Positions 45,170 through 54,688 of a DNA stretch of 64,000 nt are shown piece by piece. Both the position numbers and the translations under genes were made by a program. Within the stretch, counting starts at the first letter, position 1, and each line of letters starts with the position of its first letter. Below the pieces are notes generated by a model. It had not been told where the DNA came from and did no database searches. It worked only from the letters and a program-made list of their open reading frames with translations. Origin of the DNA: Streptomyces piniterrae (GTDB taxonomy: Bacteria; Actinomycetota; Actinomycetes; Streptomycetales; Streptomycetaceae); the NCBI RefSeq assembly GCF_005048155.1, contig NZ_SUMB01000005.1, forward strand, positions 62,001-126,000, given 5' to 3'.

Positions 45170-46158
45170 ACGTTGGTCTCCTGCTCGAGTCGCTCGATCC
45201 TACGGACGGTGTCGGTCAGGGTTTTGGGTACTTCGGCACGGCGAGTGGCCGCGAAGTGGATACGCGGCTGAAGTTCGGCCCAGCTCCCCTCGCCCAAGCG
45301 GCGTGTGTGGACCTCGCGAAGGGCGTCCTCCACCGAACACCCGGGCACGACGTCCGGGAGCATCTCGCGGAGCACTTCGCCGCGCCAGTCCGGCGGCAGG
45401 AGAGGGGTTCCGTCGGCCTCGATCTCCAGATCACCGATGGCGGAGTGGAATACAGCCGTCCATACGTCGGTGGACATCTGGGCCAACAGCATCTCCCTGA
45501 CCATGCTCTCGACCTTCGAACCTTGACCATCCACGAGCGTCATGAGGCCCTCGAAATCCGAGTTCAGACGGACGGTGGGGATCCGCCCCGAGAGGTCCAC
45601 GATCCAAGGCGCATCCCGGAAGGGACGCAGCCACGCGGCGCCGCGCGCGAAACTGACGTCGGTGACGTCGAGCTCACGGTCTCTCAGCGGAACGTCCGCC
45701 GTCACGTCGATCAACCACTCCTGCTCGGTGGAGGCAATGATCCGCCCTGCCACTCCCCCGACGGTCGCCACCACGTGCACGGCCAGTGAGGCGCGGTCCG
45801 CGTGCCCGGTCCGATGGACCGCTATCTCGCCCGACCACTCCGTGCCTTCGCCGGCAGCACGGTCGAGTCGCGTGACGGACCGCGCGTTGGTGGCCTTCTC
45901 CGTCAGAACGGCCACGACGGCCACATCGGACCAGTGGCCCTTCGCCTCGATATCCCTCGCGGGGATCGTCGCCGACACAGAGAGTCGAGCCGTGTGCCAA
46001 TCGTCCCGCTCGGCCCGCCCCAGAGCCACGACCCTTTCCACCACGGAGAATCCCTTGGTGTCCAGGTCTTCGCGTATATCGTCGGGTCCCCGCAGACGTA
46101 CGGCCGTGACCCGGGTCGTGACCGCGGCGGCGAGGCGGGGATACGGGTAGGCCCTCAC
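45166..46158 (-). CDS. defence-island protein of unknown function
   Basis: A 330-residue protein without recognised motifs. The composition is rich in Val, Ala and Thr in the middle, suggesting beta structure (about 60-200), with a more helical C-terminal part ending in LTDTVRRIERLEQ. It starts with GTG 46158, whose GTGA overlaps the sigma-GHKL stop. Its fixed place between the sigma-GHKL and DUF genes suggests a structural or adaptor role. I do not know the family. Confidence 0.75.
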   Translation of the reverse strand: MRAYPYPRLAAAVTTRVTAVRLRGPDDIREDLDTKGFSVVERVVALGRAERDDWHTARLSVSATIPARDIEAKGHWSDVAVVAVLTEKATNARSVTRLDRAAGEGTEWSGEIAVHRTGHADRASLAVHVVATVGGVAGRIIASTEQEWLIDVTADVPLRDRELDVTDVSFARGAAWLRPFRDAPWIVDLSGRIPTVRLNSDFEGLMTLVDGQGSKVESMVREMLLAQMSTDVWTAVFHSAIGDLEIEADGTPLLPPDWRGEVLREMLPDVVPGCSVEDALREVHTRRLGEGSWAELQPRIHFAATRRAEVPKTLTDTVRRIERLEQETNV

Positions 46159-49100
46159 GCGGTGTCTCCCTTGCCTGCCCGGAGTTCGACGACGAGTCCG
46201 GTGAGCGCCGCGCGAACCGGGTGGGTGGACACGTCGGTGACGCCTCGGAAAACGGCCCGGCGTGCACCCGGCGTGAAATGCAGTGTGTCGCCGACCACTT
46301 CACAGTTGCTCACGGCTTCGAGCCTGGCCCACTCGACCATCGGACGCGGGCCCGAGCGCACCTCCAACTTGGCTATGGGGCTCATGCGCCAGGACTCACC
46401 ACCCGCCGGCACCTTGACCTCGGCCGTGACCAGCCACGCGCCGGACGTGTCGACCATGGCATCGAGGTCGTCCAGCTTCGGAGGTTCCAGCGAGCCCTTG
46501 ACCTTCGCCGACGGCTTACCCGTGATCTTGAGTCGTTTGCGTATCCTGCTGGTGCCGCTGGGCTTCTTCTCCTGAGGGATGGCCACGAGCTCGCGCACGG
46601 CTCTGTTGGTCTCCGTGGTCAACGCCGCGATCCTGCGATGGGCCGACGGCGCGTAGCGCATCCTCAACTCCTCGGTCTGTCCCCACTTGTTGTGCTCCGG
46701 TGGTTCGGAGGTCCGAAGGAACTCCTCCGCCTCCTCGGCGAACGGCGCGCCTTCGCCTGCGGCCCGGCCCGCGAGCAGGACTGCCTGAAACGGATTGGTT
46801 CCGATCGGAAGGTCCGGTACCCGGCTCGTCTTGACCGTCATGCGATTCCCGCGCATGGCGCTCACCTGGTTGATCTTGCCGTCCGCGTCCGAAGCCTCGG
46901 TCACGAGGAGAACTGCCCTATGCTCCCCTGCCGCACCGGAGGAACCGTCGCGCGCGGGCACCCGCAACGGGACCGTGGTGATGGCAACTTGGCCGGCCGC
47001 GGTGAGCCGGTCCACCGTGGTGCCGCTCAGGAATGCCTGAAGGGCGCGTGAGCGCGCGGGTTGGTGGACCTGCGGGTCGACACGCTCCTCCTCGAGGTAC
47101 TCGACGCCGTTGCGCAGCGTCCTCACCGATGCCTCCAGCAGCGGCTGCCGGTCGCCCCCCGCAGTCATCGCGGCCCAGAAGTTGCTACCGAGCGCGCCGA
47201 CCAGACGCCGGTGCATGCGCTCGAGGCTGTCCTCGTCGTCGCCGGAGTCGCCCTCGTAGTCCTGGCCGACCTCCGCAAGACTGGCCACGTCGTGTGCACC
47301 GACGATCAGGAAGGATGTGCCGGGGTCGTCGCCCTCGCGGGCGAGATGCAGGTTCTCGACCGTTTTCTCGTCGGCCCACCAGGAACGCACCACGTCCACG
47401 TTGTCCGCTTCGGTGTCGGGGCGGCCGAGCCAGGCGGGGCCGGCGAACCGCCTGCCCTGTACCTCCCGCCACGGCAGATCGAGCCGTCCGATCAGTCGTC
47501 GCTCCATGTGGCCCTCGTGGGGCTCGGCGAGCGTGGAGTTCATGAGAACCAGCCCCAAGCGGCTGGTCGCCCAGAGAGTGGCCTTGCCGAGGCCGTACGA
47601 ACCTCCGGCCGCCGCATCGGATTTATGGCTGTCGAGCTGACGCCGCACCACGGCGGAGAATCGACCATCCTCATAGTCGTCCCCGGTCAGCCCGTTGGCG
47701 TTGTAGTCGTCGACGCGAAGGAGCACCAGCCGGTCCCGCTCCTGCATTTCCCGAAGGCCGACGCTGATGACGCGTCCGACCTTTTGATCCTGTGCGGCGG
47801 CAGCCTCGTAGTGCGGCACAAGGTCGTCCCAGCGGATCGCCGTCCGGAATCGAGCCAGGGCGTCTCCTGTCAGTTCATGCAGGGTGTAGCGAACCCGGAC
47901 GGGCCGGTCGTTCTCCTTGCGGCGCTCGTCGAGGCTGTTCTGGGTCGCCTCACGTGCCAGCACTCCCAGGTCCGCCTCGAAGGCGAAGGCCGCCGCGTTG
48001 CCGAACTCCCGTCCCCCGTCGTCATGACCGGGGCGGTGGTACCACACAGCCGGCGTCACCGAGAGTTCCACCTGTCGGTCCGGAGCATCTCGGGGACCAT
48101 GCTCGCTCTCGTCCTCGGTCGTGAGCGCCTCCTGCACCCTGGCAAGAAGGTCCGGGCTCGGCACGGAACGGGCCTCGAGCCATGCAGAGACAGGCGCCCG
48201 CGTCACTCCCAGCCGGCGCGCCAGCTCGACCTCGTCCATCCCACTGCTGTGCATCCGCTCGGCCAACCACCGGCCGAACTCCGTCTCTCTCGAGGTCACC
48301 GCTCCTTCTTTCCCCTCGGAAATGCTCTTCGCCTCGGACGTGCCGCCTCCGCCGTCGAGTGGCTCGCCGGTATCCGATTCCCCCTGACCACCCTGGCCTT
48401 TGTGAAGCCCTGCCCTTCCGGAGTCCTCCTGCGTGTCCTGTCGAGCGGCTTTCCGACGGCGTCGTTCCGCGGCGGGATCGTCGGGATCCAGGCCCATTTC
48501 GATTCTTATCGCCTTCATGGCGCGTTTCTCGATCTGCCGAATGCGCTCCCGCGTGACGCCGACTCTCCGACCGATTTCCTCCAGCGTCCAGGACTTGTCG
48601 TCGATGAACCCGTGCCGCAGGAGGAGGACTTCCCGCATCCGCGGCGTAATCTCAGCTGCCTCGATGATCTGGAAGAGTTCCTCGCGCTCGAAACTCGATC
48701 GGAGTGTCTGCTCGGGGCCCGCCGGGGCTTGCCCTTCATCGGCGACCAGTTCTCCGAGAGTGGTGTTCTCGCTGACAGCGATTTCGAGCGAGATCACCGA
48801 ACGGCGGCTGAGTCGCAGGCACTCCACGACCCGCTTCGGACTGATGCCACAGGCCAGGGCCAGATCGTCCACATTGGGCCTGACGCCTTGGTTCAGTGAT
48901 ATTCGCTCTCTCCTGCGAACCTTCTCGATCTGCTCCCACATATGGACGGGAAGCCGGATGAACGAGCCTTCATTGATGACGGCTCGACTGATGTGCTGTC
49001 GAATCCACCAGGTTGCGTAGGTCGAGAACTTACAGCCCAGTGAAACATCGAACTTCTCCACCGCGCGTATCAAGCCGATCATGCCATGCTGAGCAAGGTC

Positions 49101-49748
49101 CTCGTACTCGGAGCTTCCCTCCCTGTGCCCCAAGGCATTCAGAATCTTCAGAACGAGTCGCTGATTATGGACGATCATCGCGGTGAAGGCGCCGTAGGCT
49201 TCGCTGTCTCTCGGCAGTCGTGCCGCATAACCAGAGGGTAATGACTCCGAGGGCATTCTCACCGCCCGGAAGAGGAGGCAGAGCCCCACTTCTTCCTCGG
49301 CGCTCAGCAGCCGCTGCTCCGGGTCCACCCTCCTGGCGTCGGCCGCGAGCAGGGCCCGAGCAGCGCGCCTCGCCTCGTCGTGGTTGTCGACGCGCACCGT
49401 GCCGCGCAGCGACTCGAGATCCGGGACCTCCTCCGGATCTGCCTCAGGAGGTTCGAAGTCGTCGGGAAGCTCATCGGTCCCACGGGCCTCGTTCGCGACG
49501 GGGGCTCGATCTGCGACCGGGTCCCGCTCGACCTCGGTTCGTCCGCCGGCCGCATCTGCCGCGTTCACCGCAGCGAACAGGGCCTGAGTCTGCTCCGCAT
49601 CAAGTCGCGCAGCCCTCATCACCTGGCCCAGGGCAACGCGGAGTTCGACGCCCTCTGCCATGAATCGCCGTGTGAGTCCCACAAGAGCATGCCAACTACC
49701 GGTGCTCGCCAGCTCGTTGGATGCATCGCACCGTGCCGTTGCCATCAC
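46155..49748 (-). CDS. sigma-70 factor fused to XRE-type HTH and GHKL ATPase
   Basis: One uninterrupted 1,197-residue frame with three parts. Residues 145-160 (LLSAEEEVGL) resemble sigma region 1.2. Residues 190-260 are region 2 (YEDLAQHGMIGLIRAVEKFD, FSTYATWWIRQ), 265-330 region 3, and 365-420 region 4 (EIGRRVGVTRERIRQIEKRAM). A disordered linker (420-485) leads to an HTH with VELARRLGVTRAPVSAWLE (about 506-525). From 560 on is a GHKL ATPase: N box EATQNSLDE (600-608), a D-D-Y-N-x-N-G motif (680-686), and a lid GGSYGLGKATLW (715-726). It should bind core RNA polymerase and hydrolyse ATP. The start is GTG 49748 or ATG 49745. It leads a three-gene operon divergent from the helicase operon. Confidence 0.88.
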   Translation of the reverse strand: MMATARCDASNELASTGSWHALVGLTRRFMAEGVELRVALGQVMRAARLDAEQTQALFAAVNAADAAGGRTEVERDPVADRAPVANEARGTDELPDDFEPPEADPEEVPDLESLRGTVRVDNHDEARRAARALLAADARRVDPEQRLLSAEEEVGLCLLFRAVRMPSESLPSGYAARLPRDSEAYGAFTAMIVHNQRLVLKILNALGHREGSSEYEDLAQHGMIGLIRAVEKFDVSLGCKFSTYATWWIRQHISRAVINEGSFIRLPVHMWEQIEKVRRRERISLNQGVRPNVDDLALACGISPKRVVECLRLSRRSVISLEIAVSENTTLGELVADEGQAPAGPEQTLRSSFEREELFQIIEAAEITPRMREVLLLRHGFIDDKSWTLEEIGRRVGVTRERIRQIEKRAMKAIRIEMGLDPDDPAAERRRRKAARQDTQEDSGRAGLHKGQGGQGESDTGEPLDGGGGTSEAKSISEGKEGAVTSRETEFGRWLAERMHSSGMDEVELARRLGVTRAPVSAWLEARSVPSPDLLARVQEALTTEDESEHGPRDAPDRQVELSVTPAVWYHRPGHDDGGREFGNAAAFAFEADLGVLAREATQNSLDERRKENDRPVRVRYTLHELTGDALARFRTAIRWDDLVPHYEAAAAQDQKVGRVISVGLREMQERDRLVLLRVDDYNANGLTGDDYEDGRFSAVVRRQLDSHKSDAAAGGSYGLGKATLWATSRLGLVLMNSTLAEPHEGHMERRLIGRLDLPWREVQGRRFAGPAWLGRPDTEADNVDVVRSWWADEKTVENLHLAREGDDPGTSFLIVGAHDVASLAEVGQDYEGDSGDDEDSLERMHRRLVGALGSNFWAAMTAGGDRQPLLEASVRTLRNGVEYLEEERVDPQVHQPARSRALQAFLSGTTVDRLTAAGQVAITTVPLRVPARDGSSGAAGEHRAVLLVTEASDADGKINQVSAMRGNRMTVKTSRVPDLPIGTNPFQAVLLAGRAAGEGAPFAEEAEEFLRTSEPPEHNKWGQTEELRMRYAPSAHRRIAALTTETNRAVRELVAIPQEKKPSGTSRIRKRLKITGKPSAKVKGSLEPPKLDDLDAMVDTSGAWLVTAEVKVPAGGESWRMSPIAKLEVRSGPRPMVEWARLEAVSNCEVVGDTLHFTPGARRAVFRGVTDVSTHPVRAALTGLVVELRAGKGDTA

Positions 49749-49907
49749 GCCCCCGCGTCCCGCTTCCGCTCCCCGCTCCCGCTCCCCGCTCCTCCCAGTC
49801 CATCATTCATCACCTCCTCTCCGCCGGCTCTTCCTCAACAGGAGCGGCAACGTGACGATCAATCACTCGCTACCTTGGAGGCGTTGGCGTGACCATGGGG
49901 AGAGTTG
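49749..49907. promoter_or_regulatory. divergent control region between the sigma-GHKL and helicase operons
   Basis: A 159-base gap holding both promoters. It contains a CT-rich repeated tract (CCGCTCC units, about 49763-49797) and, on the plus strand, TACCTT (49871-49876) as a weak -10 candidate. I see no clear housekeeping -35/-10 pair, which leaves room for recognition by the island's own sigma factor (inference). Confidence 0.5.
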
Positions 49908-51524
49908 ATGCGGATCATCCCGAGCGAGATCTCGAGCAGCACCAGGAGCCAGGCCGAGCGCAGCGTGTTCGCGGCACTCAAGGCGATCCCGGACGACCAG
50001 AGCGTCGCGCTGCACACGGTCCACCTTCCCAAGCATCACAAGAAGCGGCTCGGCGAGATCGACTTCATTGTCATCATGCCCGACCTCCTGCTCTTCATCG
50101 AGGTGAAGGGCGGCCGGGTGCACCACAAGGACGGAAAGTGGTTCTACGGTCCGGTCGGCCGCGAGAAGGGGCCCAAGGAGAGCCCCTGGGAGCAGGCCAA
50201 CGGGGGCATGCACGAGTTCGAACGCGAACTCGGTGCACTGGTCGGCAACTTGAGGACCCACGGCGTACCGAGCGGATATCTGGTGATCACCCCGGACGTC
50301 AACATCCCCCGCATGACCCAGTTCGAGCCCCAGCAGTACCTCGGCCGGGATGTCTACGCCGGCGGACGTGGTCTGGCGCAGGGCATGGAGCGAGCTGTCC
50401 GTTTCTGGCTTCCACAGAACGGTTGGGCCCGCACCCCGGTTCCTGCCTCCCTTCGCAAGAGGATGCTCGAAGTCGTCCGACCGGATTTCGACCTCGTTCC
50501 CAATCTGCAGTCCCGATTGACGCACCTCGATGTCGCCTTCGAGCGCCTCACCGGTGAACAGCTCGACAGACTCGACGAGTTGGAGTCGAACCCGCGCCTG
50601 ATATGGACCGGCGGGGCCGGCACGGGGAAGACATTTCTCGCCGCCGAGGCAGCCCGCCGCAAGTCCGCCAATGGCACGGTCCTGTTCACCTGCGCCAGTG
50701 TCACCTTGGCGGCCCACATGGCCGGCATCCTCGCCGATGAGACGATCACCGTCCTGCCGTTCGACCGTCTCGACGAGGTTCGAGGACGTACGTTCGGCCA
50801 GCTGATCGTGGACGAGGCGCAGGACCTGATGACCTTTGCGGGCCTCGGCACTCTGGAGGAACTGGTCGACGGCGGCCTTGCCGAAGGTCGATGGATCTTC
50901 ATGCTCGATCAGAACAACCAGGTACTGGCTCCCGAGGCCTACGACCCGGACGCCTGGGAATACCTGCGCCCGCTCGGTTCCGTCTACGGCCCCATGAAGC
51001 GGAACTGCCGCAACACCGTGCAGATAGTCAAGCAGGTCCACTTCTACACGGGCGCGGATCTGGGCACGGCCTCCGCCGGCGAGGGCGAACCGGTTCGGTT
51101 CACCGAAGTGCGCGACGCTCAGGAGGAGGCCGCCGCCCTCGATGCGTTCGTGAACGAACTCGTGCAGGAAGACGTCTCCCCGAGAGACATCACCCTGCTG
51201 TCCGCGTCCGGGGACTGGGAGACGAGTTCGGCCCGTCTCTCACAGCGATCCTCCAGGATCGAGCGGTTCGCGGACGTGGTCGGATCGGGTCGCACCAGGC
51301 ACCGGCTCACGTGGTCCTCCGTCGCCGACTTCAAGGGTCACGAGAACAACATCGTCTGCCTCATCGACCTCGAACCCGACCATCTCGAGGGCCGGCTGGA
51401 CGCCATCTACGTCGCATGGACGAGGGCTCGCGCCCAGCTCTGGGTGGCCTGCCGTCCGGGCACCCACCAGGTACTCAAAGATCTCGGTGTCGCCGTACTG
51501 AAGCGGGAGGGACGTCTCGGATGA
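49908..51524 (+). CDS. NERD-domain nuclease / SF1 helicase fusion
   Basis: A 538-residue protein. Residues 10-115 are a NERD domain, with Glu about 17, GEID (49-52) and IEVKGG (64-69), the acidic/Lys pattern of a PD-(D/E)XK-like nuclease. From about 215 on is an SF1 helicase: Walker A GGAGTGKT (235-242), Walker B LIVDEAQD (299-306), QAxxR-like motif NCRNT and C-terminal YVAWTRARAQLWV. It could cut and unwind foreign DNA. ATG 49908 has GGGGAGAG upstream; TTG at 49905 is a weaker option. It is the first gene of a four-gene coupled operon (ATGA with the next gene). Confidence 0.9.
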   Translation: MRIIPSEISSSTRSQAERSVFAALKAIPDDQSVALHTVHLPKHHKKRLGEIDFIVIMPDLLLFIEVKGGRVHHKDGKWFYGPVGREKGPKESPWEQANGGMHEFERELGALVGNLRTHGVPSGYLVITPDVNIPRMTQFEPQQYLGRDVYAGGRGLAQGMERAVRFWLPQNGWARTPVPASLRKRMLEVVRPDFDLVPNLQSRLTHLDVAFERLTGEQLDRLDELESNPRLIWTGGAGTGKTFLAAEAARRKSANGTVLFTCASVTLAAHMAGILADETITVLPFDRLDEVRGRTFGQLIVDEAQDLMTFAGLGTLEELVDGGLAEGRWIFMLDQNNQVLAPEAYDPDAWEYLRPLGSVYGPMKRNCRNTVQIVKQVHFYTGADLGTASAGEGEPVRFTEVRDAQEEAAALDAFVNELVQEDVSPRDITLLSASGDWETSSARLSQRSSRIERFADVVGSGRTRHRLTWSSVADFKGHENNIVCLIDLEPDHLEGRLDAIYVAWTRARAQLWVACRPGTHQVLKDLGVAVLKREGRLG

Positions 51525-54500
51525 ACGACCTCGAATCCCGACTCTCCGAGCATCGCGACGACTTTGTGACGTATCTCCGTCGGCAGTTGGTCGGACCCGC
51601 CGTGGCCGAGGACGAGACCCTCGCCGACCCACCTGACCGGCGCTATCTCATGGGCACCCTGTATCCACGCGGGGCCTCCCTGACCGAGCACTCGCAGGAC
51701 GACGGCCAACAGGATTACAACGAGACGGCCAGCGGCACCGGGGAAGAGGACGGCTTTGCCGATGACCCCGTGGCCGAGGCGAATGCATGGCTTCCTTCGT
51801 CTCTCGGCTTCTCCTTCTTCACCAATGCCCGGCGTATCGAGGTGACGTGCGCGGCATCACGCTACGAAACGTCCCGTGAAGGCGGGCGGCGCAGCTGGCA
51901 ACGGCAGCCTCGGCTGTCCACCACGGAGACCGTCGAAGTGGGAGGGGCGACCTCGGTTCCTGTTCTGGACGGACACGGGCGCCTGCATGTCCGTTGGCGT
52001 CCCCACGGCGTCGGGTATCTCGTCACCTGCGTGCTCGCCAATGCGCATGACGAGGAGGAGAGCTCCCACAAGGATCGGGATCTGATGCTCTTCCAAGCCG
52101 ATCTGAAGGCCACGACACTCGACGGAACGAAGATCCTCGAGTACCCGAGCACCCGTCTCAACAGCCGCGACGAGGAGGAGCAGGAGCTCCGCGTCCAATA
52201 CCGGCACATCGTGACGAGGGCCGTTGGGCACGGATGCGCCGTCGAGTGGGACGAGGACTCCGCCGAGGTCACCACCGTACGGGCGCAGGTCATGCCCCAG
52301 CAGGTGGTCGAGCACATCAAACCGGACGGACCGAAGGACCTGCCGGTGCTCAACCTCGCGTACCTGTCCCGGTGCGGGCTCGCCGTGGAAGACCTCCGAG
52401 CCGAGCTGCACTCCTTCGTTCACGGCTACCGCAAATGGTTCGACGCCCAACAGTCGAAAGCAGGGTCCCTGCAAGGATGGGCCGCGGTACCCGCCGCACG
52501 CATCGTCGGGCGCATCGAGACCGCGCTGGGCCGTATGGAGTCGGGCGTGGAGGCGCTCACCGCATCGACCCGAGCAGGGGCCCAGGCGCGCGAGGCGTTT
52601 CGACTTGCCAACCGGGCCATGGCGCTCCAGATGCTGCACAGCCGGCCGGAGCTGGCGGGCAGCCGTCGACGCAGGGACGGCGAGGTCCTCGAGCTGACCG
52701 AGCCCGGCAGCGACTACGCCTGGCACCCGTTCCAACTGGCCTACTTCCTGCTGGTCGTCGAAGGTCTGATGAACCCCGAGCACGAAGACCGCAGAACGGT
52801 CGACCTCATCTGGTTCCCCACCGGCGGCGGCAAGACGGAGGCCTACCTCCTGACCGCCTGCTTCGAGATCGTCTGGCGCCGTCTGCGGTTCGGTGCGGCG
52901 GGGGGAGGCACCGCCGTCCTGAGCCGGTACACGCTGAGCCTGCTCACCACTCAGCAGTTCCAGCGCACGGCAACGGCCATCTGCGCTCTCGAGTACATCC
53001 GCGCGGGACATGACGGCCCGCTGTCCCACGACCTGGGAGAGGAGCCCGTATCCATCGGTCTCTGGGTGGGCAAGGACACCACCCCGAACAAGATCGCCGC
53101 TGCTCAGGAAGCACTCGGCATTCTGAAGCAGATGAACGAGCCCGACGACCGCTTCCTGCTGGAGCGCTGCCCGTGGTGCGGCACCGAGATCGTCCCGGAA
53201 CGGCACGGGCAGGACAAGGACTTCGGTATCAGGGCGGACGGGGTGACCACCTCGTTCTTCTGTCCGCGCGGCACCTGCGTTTTCCATGAGCGGCTTCCCG
53301 TCTCGGTGGTGGACGAGCAGATCTACGAGGAACCGCCGACCTTCGTACTCGGCACCGTGGACAAGTTCGCGCGACTTGCATGGGAACCGAAGGCGGGAAA
53401 CCTTTTCGGTCGGAAGGGCATACGCAAACCCTCTCTGGTGATCCAGGACGAGCTGCATCTCCTGGCCGGGCCCTTGGGAACAACGGTAGGTCTGTACGAA
53501 TCGGCCATCCTCGAACTGTGCGCGTGGGACGGGACCATGCCGAAGGTCATCGCCTCCACGGCGACCATCCGGCGTTCGCAGGACCAGGTCCGCAGCCTCT
53601 ACGGGCGCCCGGCCCAACTCTTTCCCCCGGCCGGCATGAAGGCCGGCCACTCGTACTTCGCCTCACCGGACGAGGAGAAACCCGGGCGTCTGTATGTCGG
53701 AGTCATGGCTCAGGGACACACTGCGTCGACCTCGACCGTCCATGTGGGGGCGGCCGCACTGCAGGCCCCGAAGGAGATCTGCGACGACGACACCCTTCGG
53801 GACGCGTACTGGACCGCGGTCGCCTATCACAACAGTCTGCGAGAACTCGGCCGCACCGTCACCATCGCCCGGGACGACATCCCCGCGCGACTCGAGCACC
53901 TGACGAACGACGCGACGCGACGCCGCACGCTCAACGACGACTCGGTGGTCGAGCTCACCAGCAACATCCCCCGCGCAGCCCAACCACGGCTTCTCGAACG
54001 TCTGGGCAAGCATTTCAAGGAACGCGGCAGCATCTCCTTCCTCGCCACGACGAACATGCTCTCGGTCGGAGTCGACGTTCCCCGCCTCGGTCTCATGCTC
54101 ATGAACGGGCAGCCCAAGACGACATCGGAATACATCCAGGCCACCAGCCGCGTCGGCCGTCGTCATGTGCCCGGGTTGATCGTCACGCTCTTCCGCTCGA
54201 CCAAGCCACGCGACCGGTCGCACTACGAGTCCTTCGGCGTCTACCACCGCTCGCTCTACCGTCATGTCGAGCCCACCAGCGTCACGCCGTGGTCCATGCC
54301 CTCCCGCAATCGCGCCCTGCATGCGGTGCTCGCCATTCTCGTACGTCACGGAATCGGTCTGAATGCCGAGAACCGGGCGGGCGACATCCTCGATCATTCG
54401 GACGACGTCGCACGGATCCGGGACCTCATCGTGGATCACGTACGGCGAGCCGACCCGACGGAGGCCGATGTCGCAGCCGAGAAGCTCGACTCGTTGATCG

Positions 54501-54688
54501 CGACCTGGGAGCAGGAGGCCGAGATCGCGCGGGGCGAGGGCAGCCGCCTCTATTACCAACCGCAGGGGCGCTTGCACACATCGCTTCTCACCGACTTCGG
54601 CAAGCAGGGCGGCATCTGGCAAACCCCGCAGTCGATGCGCAATGTCGACCGCGAGTGCCTCATCGTCGTGAGGGGAGCTGGAAAATGA
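51521..54688 (+). CDS. DrmA-like SF2 helicase
   Basis: A 1,055-residue helicase. The N-terminal 400 residues are a family-specific region. Walker A is WFPTGGGKTEAY (about 431-442), motif II is QDELHLLAGPLGTTVGLYE (DELH about 643-646), motif III STATIRR and motifs V-VI SVGVDVPRL and SEYIQATSRVGR. Four Cys (CPWC about 550 and CPRGTC about 581) sit between motifs I and II as a likely zinc site. This is the DrmA pattern of DISARM, where DrmA blocks and processes incoming phage DNA. ATG 51521 overlaps the previous stop; the open frame upstream to 50891 lies inside the NERD gene and is rejected. Confidence 0.93.
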   Translation: MNDLESRLSEHRDDFVTYLRRQLVGPAVAEDETLADPPDRRYLMGTLYPRGASLTEHSQDDGQQDYNETASGTGEEDGFADDPVAEANAWLPSSLGFSFFTNARRIEVTCAASRYETSREGGRRSWQRQPRLSTTETVEVGGATSVPVLDGHGRLHVRWRPHGVGYLVTCVLANAHDEEESSHKDRDLMLFQADLKATTLDGTKILEYPSTRLNSRDEEEQELRVQYRHIVTRAVGHGCAVEWDEDSAEVTTVRAQVMPQQVVEHIKPDGPKDLPVLNLAYLSRCGLAVEDLRAELHSFVHGYRKWFDAQQSKAGSLQGWAAVPAARIVGRIETALGRMESGVEALTASTRAGAQAREAFRLANRAMALQMLHSRPELAGSRRRRDGEVLELTEPGSDYAWHPFQLAYFLLVVEGLMNPEHEDRRTVDLIWFPTGGGKTEAYLLTACFEIVWRRLRFGAAGGGTAVLSRYTLSLLTTQQFQRTATAICALEYIRAGHDGPLSHDLGEEPVSIGLWVGKDTTPNKIAAAQEALGILKQMNEPDDRFLLERCPWCGTEIVPERHGQDKDFGIRADGVTTSFFCPRGTCVFHERLPVSVVDEQIYEEPPTFVLGTVDKFARLAWEPKAGNLFGRKGIRKPSLVIQDELHLLAGPLGTTVGLYESAILELCAWDGTMPKVIASTATIRRSQDQVRSLYGRPAQLFPPAGMKAGHSYFASPDEEKPGRLYVGVMAQGHTASTSTVHVGAAALQAPKEICDDDTLRDAYWTAVAYHNSLRELGRTVTIARDDIPARLEHLTNDATRRRTLNDDSVVELTSNIPRAAQPRLLERLGKHFKERGSISFLATTNMLSVGVDVPRLGLMLMNGQPKTTSEYIQATSRVGRRHVPGLIVTLFRSTKPRDRSHYESFGVYHRSLYRHVEPTSVTPWSMPSRNRALHAVLAILVRHGIGLNAENRAGDILDHSDDVARIRDLIVDHVRRADPTEADVAAEKLDSLIATWEQEAEIARGEGSRLYYQPQGRLHTSLLTDFGKQGGIWQTPQSMRNVDRECLIVVRGAGK

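Noticed and set aside
46155..49748. Idea that the sigma-GHKL fusion is two genes joined by a sequencing error
   Set aside because: The frame is continuous with normal third-base bias across the linker, and both parts are in a single phase. An internal start is possible, but a frameshift is not needed to explain it.
50891..51520. Upstream extension of the DrmA-like frame
   Set aside because: It lies within the NERD-helicase gene in another frame; the ATGA overlap at 51521 gives a proper start.
53380..54684. Upstream extension of the DrmB frame
   Set aside because: It is antisense-free but inside drmA and reads as Arg/Pro-rich noise; ATG 54685 begins the known DrmB N-terminus.
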